A stretch of 15,919 bases of DNA, taken from Litorimonas sp049647245 (GTDB taxonomy: Bacteria; Pseudomonadota; Alphaproteobacteria; Caulobacterales; Maricaulaceae). The position numbers and the translations under genes are program-made. Positions 8,197-13,677 of this stretch are shown piece by piece. The notes beneath the pieces are model-generated. The model did no database searches. It saw only the letters and a list, made by a program, of their open reading frames with translations, and was not told the origin of the DNA. Numbering within the stretch: the first letter of the stretch is position 1; each line of letters begins with the position of its first letter. The stretch lies in NCBI GenBank assembly GCA_049647245.1, contig JBARXH010000262.1, positions 1 through 15,919 on the forward strand. The letters are read 5' to 3'.

Positions 8197-9399
8197 CTAG
8201 CGCGTTTTGGGCAGGCCGAGCACATGCTCGCCGACAATGTTGCGCTGGATCTGGGACGTGCCGCCGCCGATCGTGGCGGAAAAGGCATTCAGGTAGGACC
8301 GCTGCCAATAGCCATCCTCACGGCTTGCCTCTTCCCCGACATAGTATCCGCCTTGCGCGCCTTCGAGTTCCAGTGCCAGCTCTCCGGTCCCGCGGGCATA
8401 TTCGGTGAATTGGAGCTTGCTCATGATCGGCAGCGCGAAGGGCTTTTCTTGCACCAGCGGCATGATCTTGGCGCGCTCGCGGTTGGCCATCATGGCTTGG
8501 GCGTCGATAATCGTCTGCATCAACCGGTCGCGCATGACGGGGTCTTCCAGTGCGGGCTTGCCGTTGCGCGACGCGCGCTTGGCCAGTCCGACGATCTCCA
8601 GTGGGTCGGTCTGGCTGATCGTATAGCCGCCCGCCTGCCCGCCGCGTGCGCCGCGCTCGTACTCCAGCGTTCGCATCGCGACTTTCCAGCCGCCGCCTTC
8701 TTCGCCCATCAGCGTATCCGCCGGGATGCGGGCGTCCGTGAAGAAGGTCTGTGTGAACCCGTACTCCCCCGTCAGCTTGCGGATCCTTGTGGTTTCCACG
8801 CCGGGAATGCGCATGGGGGCGAGGAAGAAGGACAGTCCCGCATATTTGTTCGGCGCGTCCGGATTGGTCCGCGCCAGCAGGATCATGTATTTCGCGTAGT
8901 TGCCTTGGGTGGTCCAGATCTTGGAGCCGTTGAGAACGTATTCGTCCGTGTCCGCATCGTAGACCGCCTTCAACTGCGCATTGCCGAGGTCGGAGCCGTT
9001 GTCCGGCTCGGAAAAGCCCTGGCACCAGATATCGTCCGCCGACAGGATGCCGGGCAGATAGCGGCGCTTCTCCTCTTCCGTCCCGGTGTCGAGGATCAGC
9101 GGCCCCGCCCAGCCGATGCCGATGGCGTTCAGCATGATGGGGGCATTGTGCTTGCGCATGGCCCGCGTCGCCGCGTCCTGGTGCTTCTGCGTCAGGCCTC
9201 CGCCGCCATATTCGACCGGCCAGTGCGCGCCGAGGTAGCCCGCGGTGTAGACCCGGTTCTGCCACTCGCGCAGGAATTCGAACTGCTCGTCCGTGCCGAC
9301 CTCCATGAAGGTCAGAGGCATCATGAAAGGCACGTCGCGCGGCGTATGCTCCGCGAACCAGGCGTCGGCCTCTGCGGCGAAGTCTTCGACGGAGATCAT
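8197..9399 (-). CDS. Acyl-CoA dehydrogenase, large-type subunit (pairs with the gene at 7114-8187)
   Basis: The 400-residue product has a clear acyl-CoA dehydrogenase core: W-C-Q-G-F-S-E-P-D-N-G-S-D-L (125-138) contacts FAD and substrate, and L-N-G-S-K-I-W-T-T (156-164) is standard. At the C-terminus the family motif reads I-G-G-G-T-S-Q-I-Q (377-385), with glycine where MCAD-type enzymes have the catalytic glutamate. E248, in T-L-E-Y-E-R-G, is in the position used as base by isovaleryl-CoA dehydrogenase and by mycobacterial FadE26, so the enzyme can still be active. It lacks the R-x-Q-F-G and H-G-G motifs, which the downstream gene supplies. The start has AGGAAG seven bases upstream. A hairpin repeat separates it from the MaoC gene upstream. 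Confidence 0.9.
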   Translation of the reverse strand: MISVEDFAAEADAWFAEHTPRDVPFMMPLTFMEVGTDEQFEFLREWQNRVYTAGYLGAHWPVEYGGGGLTQKHQDAATRAMRKHNAPIMLNAIGIGWAGPLILDTGTEEEKRRYLPGILSADDIWCQGFSEPDNGSDLGNAQLKAVYDADTDEYVLNGSKIWTTQGNYAKYMILLARTNPDAPNKYAGLSFFLAPMRIPGVETTRIRKLTGEYGFTQTFFTDARIPADTLMGEEGGGWKVAMRTLEYERGARGGQAGGYTISQTDPLEIVGLAKRASRNGKPALEDPVMRDRLMQTIIDAQAMMANRERAKIMPLVQEKPFALPIMSKLQFTEYARGTGELALELEGAQGGYYVGEEASREDGYWQRSYLNAFSATIGGGTSQIQRNIVGEHVLGLPKTR

Positions 9400-9420
9400 G
9401 GGCGGCTTCCTTTAAAGACT

Positions 9421-9549
9421 GTCATCCCGGCCAAGCGGAGGCGGAGCCGTAGCGCAGAGCCGGGACCCAACGGAACGGATCTCCACTATCGTTCTTGCTG
9501 TTGCGTCAGGTCCCGGTTCCGCGTGGCTGCGCCGCTTGGCCGGGACGAC
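9421..9549. repeat. Interspersed hairpin repeat, copy 1 (about 129 bp)
   Basis: The left arm GTCATCCCGGCCAAGCG (9421-9437) is inverted at 9533-9549 with one mismatch in 17. Inside, GCAGAGCCGGGACC and GGTCCCGGTTCCGC form a second, imperfect nested pair. A second copy at 11282-11412 has the same arms and the same GGGACC...TCAGGTCCCGG order but a different centre. It lies between the MaoC and ACAD genes of one transcription unit, so the mRNA would fold here. No coding capacity is seen. Similar GTCATCCCGG-type repeats are common in alphaproteobacterial intergenic DNA. Confidence 0.85.
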
Positions 9550-9554
9550 AAAAT

Positions 9555-10013
9555 CTATGTAAACAGCATCGTCAGCGTTTCGGCCACAAGGGCGGGCTTG
9601 TCCTCGCCCTCGATCTCGACCGTGACTTCCTGCGTCAGCAGGTGCTGGCCCGGAGCTTTCTCGTCATAGCCGGTGAGCTTGAAGTGGCCGCGCACCTTCT
9701 TGCCGTTCTTGACCGGCGCGAGGAAGCGCAGCTTGTTCAGCCCGTAATTCACGCCCATGCGCGCGCCCTTGATGGAGGCGGCTGCGTCACCATAGCTCAT
9801 TTCCGGAATGAGGCTGAGCGTAAGGAAACCATGGGCGATGGTCGTTCCGAACGGCGTCATCTTGGCCATGTCGGGATTGACGTGGATGAATTGGTGATCT
9901 CCCGTACACTCGGCGAACTGGTTGATCTTCTCCTGATCGACCTCGATCCAGTCCGAGACACCCATGGTCTCGCCGACCTTGCTCTCAATTTCATCCGCCG
10001 CGAATGCTGGCAT
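9555..10013 (-). CDS. MaoC-family (R)-specific enoyl-CoA hydratase
   Basis: The 152-residue single hot-dog protein has the hydratase 2 motif T-G-D-H-Q-F-I-H-V-N-P, giving the catalytic pair D39 and H44. P-F-G-T-T-I-A-H-G-F-L-T-L (54-66) and N-Y-G-L-N-K-L-R-F follow. This pattern closely resembles mycobacterial Rv0130 (HtdZ), from memory of that family. The reaction is reversible hydration of a trans-2-enoyl-CoA to the (3R)-3-hydroxyacyl-CoA. It therefore fits between the acyl-CoA dehydrogenases and the MFE-2-type dehydrogenase of this cluster. The frame extends two codons to a GTG at 10019, but GGGAG is seven bases from the ATG at 10013 and only a base or two from the GTG, so ATG is preferred. 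Confidence 0.9.
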   Translation of the reverse strand: MPAFAADEIESKVGETMGVSDWIEVDQEKINQFAECTGDHQFIHVNPDMAKMTPFGTTIAHGFLTLSLIPEMSYGDAAASIKGARMGVNYGLNKLRFLAPVKNGKKVRGHFKLTGYDEKAPGQHLLTQEVTVEIEGEDKPALVAETLTMLFT

Positions 10014-10036
10014 AATCACTCTCCCTAGTTAGCCGT

Positions 10037-10127
10037 CCCCGGACTGGGTCCGGGGTCCAGAGCGGCTTGTCGCCGTCTTTTTCCGAATGTCGGTGATCCG
10101 TCGCCGCAGGCCCCGGGTCAAGCCCGG
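10037..10127. repeat. REP-like GC-rich hairpins between ACAD and MaoC genes
   Basis: CCCCGGAC (10037-10044) and GTCCGGGG (10048-10055) form an eight-base-pair stem with a TGG loop. A second, weaker hairpin has CCGGG at 10113-10117 and CCCGG at 10123-10127. Both resemble the short extragenic palindromes (CCGGGTC-AAG-CCCGG type) seen in many alphaproteobacteria. They fill most of the 125-base gap between the two genes, and I see no promoter or coding sequence there. Confidence 0.65.
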
Positions 10128-10138
10128 TGACGGTCCAT

Positions 10139-11257
10139 CTAGAACCTGTTGGCCTTGGCGTGTTCGTTCTGATGGTAGGCCGCGTCGCCCAGCAGCTCCT
10201 GCAGGACGCGCACGCGCTTCAGGAACAGGCCGATATCATATTCGTCCGTCATGCCGACGCCGCCATGCATCTGCACGCCTTCCAGGGCTGCGAGCTTGGC
10301 GACTTCGCCCAGCTTGGCCTTGGCCATGGAGCAGTAGCGGTTCGCATTCTCGTCGCCTGCATCCAGCGCCGTCAGCGCGCCGAGAACGGCGGAACGGGCG
10401 ATTTCCAGCTCGCTGTAGAGATGGCTGGACCGGTGTTGCAGGGCCTGGAAGCTGCCGACGGGCACGCCGAACTGCTTGCGTTCCTTGATGTATTCGACCG
10501 TGGAACGGAACGCCTCGCCGCCTGCGCCCAGCAGTTCGGCCGCGACGATGCCCCGGCCCGCCGCCAGCATCTTGTGCAGCGCGGCCTCCGAATTGGTTTC
10601 GCCGATCAGCGCGTCGCCATCGACTTCCACGTCGTCGAGGTCGATCCGCGCCGCATTGTGCGCGTCCACCATGATGGTGCGTTCGATCTCGACGCCCTTC
10701 GCCTTGGGATCGACCATGAAGAAGGCGACGCCGTCCTCGGTCTTGGCCGCGACGATCAGCTGGTCCGCCACATGGCCGTCCACGACCATCGCCTTGGCGC
10801 CGTTCAGCTTGAAGCCGTTGCCGGATTTTTCCGCCGTGGTCTGTATATCGGACGGGTTGTGCTTGGGGCCTTCGTCGAGCGCGACCGCCATCACCGTTTC
10901 GCCCGATGCAATCCTGGGTAGCCATTCGCCCTTCTGTTCGTCGGAGCCCGCTTCGCGCAGGACGGTGGCGGCAAGAATGGCGGTGGACAGGAACGGGGAG
11001 GCCGTCAGGTTGCGGCCCATCTGTTCGGCCAGCAGACCCGCCGCCTGGAAGCCCATATCTACGCCGCCATGATCCTCGCCGATGGCGATGCCGGCAAAAC
11101 CCATATCCGCCATCTCGGACCAGAGGGCCCGGTCGAAGCCGGTTTCGTCGTTCGTGTCGCGCAGCTCGCGCAGCGCTTTCACCGGTGCTTTTTCCGCAAA
11201 GAAACCTTCCGCCGCGTCGCGGAGCATCACTTCGTCTTCGTTCAGGACCAGGGCCAT
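10139..11257 (-). CDS. Acyl-CoA dehydrogenase, small-type subunit (pairs with the gene at 11429-12613)
   Basis: The 372-residue product has the helical N-domain ending in L-P-R-I-A-S-G-E, and the C-domain motifs R-K-Q-F-G-V-P-V-G-S-F-Q-A-L-Q-H (260-275) and M-H-G-G-V-G-M-T (330-337). As in the other short ACAD here, the C-terminal E-G-G-T-S catalytic segment is missing. The helix-G position has G-R-G-I in place of E-R, so no obvious catalytic glutamate remains. The usual T-E-P-x-x-G-S-D is also lost (A-L-D-E-G-P-K-H-N). It probably supplies half of the FAD site to its large partner and does not act alone. The start has AGGGGA about seven bases upstream. A hairpin repeat lies between it and the partner gene. 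Confidence 0.88.
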   Translation of the reverse strand: MALVLNEDEVMLRDAAEGFFAEKAPVKALRELRDTNDETGFDRALWSEMADMGFAGIAIGEDHGGVDMGFQAAGLLAEQMGRNLTASPFLSTAILAATVLREAGSDEQKGEWLPRIASGETVMAVALDEGPKHNPSDIQTTAEKSGNGFKLNGAKAMVVDGHVADQLIVAAKTEDGVAFFMVDPKAKGVEIERTIMVDAHNAARIDLDDVEVDGDALIGETNSEAALHKMLAAGRGIVAAELLGAGGEAFRSTVEYIKERKQFGVPVGSFQALQHRSSHLYSELEIARSAVLGALTALDAGDENANRYCSMAKAKLGEVAKLAALEGVQMHGGVGMTDEYDIGLFLKRVRVLQELLGDAAYHQNEHAKANRF

Positions 11258-11281
11258 TTGGCGTTCCCCTCAATTCAAATT

Positions 11282-11412
11282 GTCATCCCGGCCAAGCGAA
11301 GCCGAAGGCGAAGCGCAGAACCGGGACCCAGCGTCATGAAAACGCTGGCAGTTTTGTTGTTGTATCAGGTCCCGGCTCTGCGGCTCGCTACGCTCACCTT
11401 GGCCGGGATGAC
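11282..11412. repeat. Interspersed hairpin repeat, copy 2 (about 131 bp)
   Basis: The left arm GTCATCCCGGCCAAG (11282-11296) is a perfect inverted match to CTTGGCCGGGATGAC (11398-11412). The centre has its own perfect hairpin, CCAGCGT (11328-11334) and ACGCTGG (11342-11348), not present in copy 1. GAACCGGGACC and GGTCCCGGCTC make an intermediate stem. The whole element could fold into one long cruciform or RNA stem. It separates the two ACAD genes that I infer to be partners. Confidence 0.85.
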
Positions 11413-11428
11413 GGCTTTGCCCGACCGC

Positions 11429-12613
11429 TTACGCCCCAGGCAACTCCAGGATATGCTTGCTGATGATGTTCAGCTGAATCTCTGACGTGCCGCCTTCGAT
11501 CGAGTTCGCCTTGGTCCGCAGCCAGCTGCGCGCCAGCTTGCCGTCCTTGGAGCGCTCAGATTCCCATTCCAACCCGTCATGGCCGGCCGAGTCCATCATC
11601 AGTTCGAACTTCCGCTTGTTCAGTTCCGTGCCGTAATATTTCAGCATGGAGCTGTCCGCGCCGAGGCTCTGCCCCGCCTTGGCTTCAGCCAGCTTGCGCG
11701 CCATGGTCAGGCCGAAGGCCCAGTCGTCGATCTCCGTTTCCGCGATCTTGGTGCGCAGCATGGGGTCGGACAAGCGGTCCGCATCGTCCAGGCCAAGGCT
11801 CATGGCCGCGACTTCGTGCAGCGGACGCATGGAGTCGTTGCCCGCGCCGATGCCTTCGCGTTCGTGCGTCAGCAGGTATTTGGCGATGGTCCAGCCCTTG
11901 TTTTCCTCTCCGACGAGGTTTTCCTTCGGCACCTTCACGTCCTCGAAGAAGGTTTCGCAGAAGGGCGAGCGTCCGCTGATCAGCTTAATCGGGCGCGCTT
12001 CCACGCCAGGCGTCTCCATGTCGAACAGGACGAAGGAAATGCCGTAATGCTTGCCCTTCGTGTTGTCCGTGCGAACGAGGCAGAAGATCCAGTCGGCCTT
12101 GTCGGCGTAGGAGGTCCAGACCTTCTGGCCGTTGACGATCCAGTGATCGCCCTTATCCTCGGCCTTTGTGGCGAGGCTGGCGAGATCGGAGCCGGCATTG
12201 GGTTCGGAATAACCCTGGCACCAACGGATCTCCCCGCGTGCGATCTTGGGCAGGTGCTCGGCCTTCTGGGCGTCGTTACCGAACTTCAGCAGGGCTGGGC
12301 CAAGCATCCATATGCCGAAGCTGGTCAGGGGCGAGCGCGCATTGATGCGGCGCATTTCGGATAGCAGGACCTTCTCCTCGGCCCTCGACATCCCCGCTCC
12401 GCCATATTCGGTCGGCCAGGTTGGCACAGTCCAGCCCTTGGCCGCCATGCGCTCCAGCCAGACTTTCTGGGCATCGGACTGGAATTCGAAATTGCGACCG
12501 CCCCAGCAGACGTCCTGATCGCCTTCGACCGGCGTGCGCATCTCTTCCGGGCAGTTCTCTTCCAGCCAAGCGCGGGCGTCCGCGCGGAACTCTTCGAGGT
12601 TTACTTCGGTCAT
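11429..12613 (-). CDS. Acyl-CoA dehydrogenase, large-type subunit (pairs with the gene at 10139-11257)
   Basis: The 394-residue product has W-C-Q-G-Y-S-E-P-N-A-G-S-D-L (131-144), V-N-G-Q-K-V-W-T-S (160-168) and a full C-terminal S-I-E-G-G-T-S-E-I-Q (371-380). E373 is at the MCAD-type catalytic position. A second candidate base, E251 in L-L-T-H-E-R-E-G-I, is at the isovaleryl-CoA dehydrogenase/FadE26 position. The R-x-Q-F-G and H-G-G motifs are absent, complementing the next gene. ATG 12613 overlaps the upstream SDR stop by four bases (ATGA) and has AGGAG about ten bases in front. A longer frame to 12715 reads an artefact in the SDR gene. It is translationally coupled to the SDR gene. Confidence 0.92.
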   Translation of the reverse strand: MTEVNLEEFRADARAWLEENCPEEMRTPVEGDQDVCWGGRNFEFQSDAQKVWLERMAAKGWTVPTWPTEYGGAGMSRAEEKVLLSEMRRINARSPLTSFGIWMLGPALLKFGNDAQKAEHLPKIARGEIRWCQGYSEPNAGSDLASLATKAEDKGDHWIVNGQKVWTSYADKADWIFCLVRTDNTKGKHYGISFVLFDMETPGVEARPIKLISGRSPFCETFFEDVKVPKENLVGEENKGWTIAKYLLTHEREGIGAGNDSMRPLHEVAAMSLGLDDADRLSDPMLRTKIAETEIDDWAFGLTMARKLAEAKAGQSLGADSSMLKYYGTELNKRKFELMMDSAGHDGLEWESERSKDGKLARSWLRTKANSIEGGTSEIQLNIISKHILELPGA

Positions 12614-13524
12614 TTGACGAACTCTCCTTTTGCGATGCGGCCGAGGAACTTCGCCCCCTGCTGGCCGCCATTCGTGAACTCCTCCGCGCCGTCCATAGAA
12701 GAGATCGCGTCCCAATGGGCTGCGACATTCTCGGCGGTGGCCTCGCCTTCGCTGAAGTTCACGCCCTGCGTCTCGACGACCTTGGTCAGGGCGTAGCCGC
12801 CCGCTCCGGCCGCCAGGATCGCCCGGTTCGGCGCGTCGTCACAGACGAGATAGACGAGCCCCTGGCTGACGGGCTCGACGCGGAGCTGGGCGAGGATTTC
12901 CTCGGGCATCAGCCCTTCCGTCATGCGCGACCGCGCCGTGGGCGAAAGCGTGTTGACGCGGATGTCGTACTTCGCGCCTTCCAGGCAGAGCGTTCGCATG
13001 AAGCCCGACAGACCGGCCTTGGCCGCGCCGTAATTGGTCTGGCCGAAATTGCCGTACATGCCGGAACTGCTCGTCGTCATGACGATGCGGCCGTAATTGT
13101 TCTCCTTCATGTGGTTCCACACCGCCTTTGTGCAGGTTGCGGAGCCGTGCAGATGGACGTCCACCACCAGCTTCCAGTCTTCCAGGGTCATCTTGGAAAA
13201 GGAACGGTCGCGCAGGATGCCTGCATTGTTGACCAGGATGTCGACCTTGCCGAAACGCTCGATGGTCTCGGCCACCATCGCTTCGACCTCGTCCTGCTTG
13301 GTGACGTTGGCGCCGTTGGCGATGGCCTCGCCGCCCATGGCCTCGATCTCTCCCACGACCTGTTGCGCCATGGTCTCGCTGCCGCCCGTGCCGTCGACCG
13401 AGCCGCCCAGATCGTTGACGACGACTTTCACGCCGCGTTCGGCCAAGGCCAGAGCGTGGGAGCGGCCCAGCCCGCCGCCGGCTCCGGTGACGATGGCGAC
13501 GCGGTTGTCGAAGGTGATGGACAT
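12610..13524 (-). CDS. MFE-2-type (3R)-3-hydroxyacyl-CoA dehydrogenase (short-chain dehydrogenase)
   Basis: The 304-residue classical-type SDR has T-G-A-G-G-G-L-G (13-20) for the dinucleotide and D38 in V-V-N-D-L-G-G, favouring NAD over NADP. N-N-A-G-I-L-R-D-R-S-F follows at 99-109. S152, Y165 and K169 form the catalytic triad, in the segment G-M-Y-G-N-F-G-Q-T-N-Y-G-A-A-K. From memory these stretches, and S-R-M-T-x-x-L-M-P-E, match the dehydrogenase domain of human peroxisomal multifunctional enzyme 2 (HSD17B4). That enzyme oxidises (3R)-hydroxyacyl-CoA to the 3-keto form. Here it is a stand-alone protein; a separate MaoC protein downstream supplies the hydratase. It is first in the cluster, with GGGAG six to seven bases before the start. 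I see no convincing promoter in the 100 bases upstream. Confidence 0.9.
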   Translation of the reverse strand: MSITFDNRVAIVTGAGGGLGRSHALALAERGVKVVVNDLGGSVDGTGGSETMAQQVVGEIEAMGGEAIANGANVTKQDEVEAMVAETIERFGKVDILVNNAGILRDRSFSKMTLEDWKLVVDVHLHGSATCTKAVWNHMKENNYGRIVMTTSSSGMYGNFGQTNYGAAKAGLSGFMRTLCLEGAKYDIRVNTLSPTARSRMTEGLMPEEILAQLRVEPVSQGLVYLVCDDAPNRAILAAGAGGYALTKVVETQGVNFSEGEATAENVAAHWDAISSMDGAEEFTNGGQQGAKFLGRIAKGEFVK

Positions 13525-13568
13525 GGAGGCTCCCGTTTACGTTCACGGAAGGACCTAGAGCGCCGGCC

Positions 13569-13591
13569 CCGGGAGCGCAAGCCGGGAGCGC
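13569..13591. repeat. Short tandem direct repeat upstream of the lipid cluster
   Basis: CCGGGAGCGC occurs at 13569-13578 and again at 13582-13591, separated by AAG. It lies 45-67 bases before the SDR start, where an operator could be. The sequence is GC-rich and may be chance. Confidence 0.4.
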
Positions 13592-13624
13592 CCTCCCCGC
13601 TGAGGCCAGCGAGGATGTGATACG

Positions 13625-13651
13625 AAAAAGGCCTCCCCGGAAGGGAGGCCT
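13625..13651 (-). terminator. Rho-independent terminator of the phoX-like gene
   Basis: AGGCCTCCC (13629-13637) pairs perfectly with GGGAGGCCT (13643-13651) around a five-base loop. Read on the minus strand the stem runs into TTTTT at 13629-13625. It sits about 27 bases past the phoX stop and 100 bases before the SDR start, so the phosphatase and the lipid cluster are separate transcription units. Confidence 0.9.
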
Positions 13652-13677
13652 CGCAAGCGTGAGGTGGGCGAACCCGC

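Noticed and set aside
7699..9669. 656-codon open frame on the plus strand
   Set aside because: It lies antisense to two clear acyl-CoA dehydrogenase genes and crosses a repeat; its product has no recognisable motif and is rich in R, H and Q, as expected from the complement of GC-rich coding DNA.
10014..10019. GTG start for the MaoC gene two codons upstream
   Set aside because: The GGGAG ribosome site is almost in contact with the GTG but well spaced for the ATG at 10013.
9421..11412. Insertion sequence, MITE with target duplication, or CRISPR
   Set aside because: No transposase, no clear target-site duplication and no regular repeat-spacer pattern; hairpin interspersed repeats explain the data better.
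12614..12715. Longer N-terminus for the 394-residue ACAD
   Set aside because: The extra 34 residues are the SDR gene read in another frame; the ATG at 12613 has a good ribosome site and the four-base overlap typical of coupled genes.
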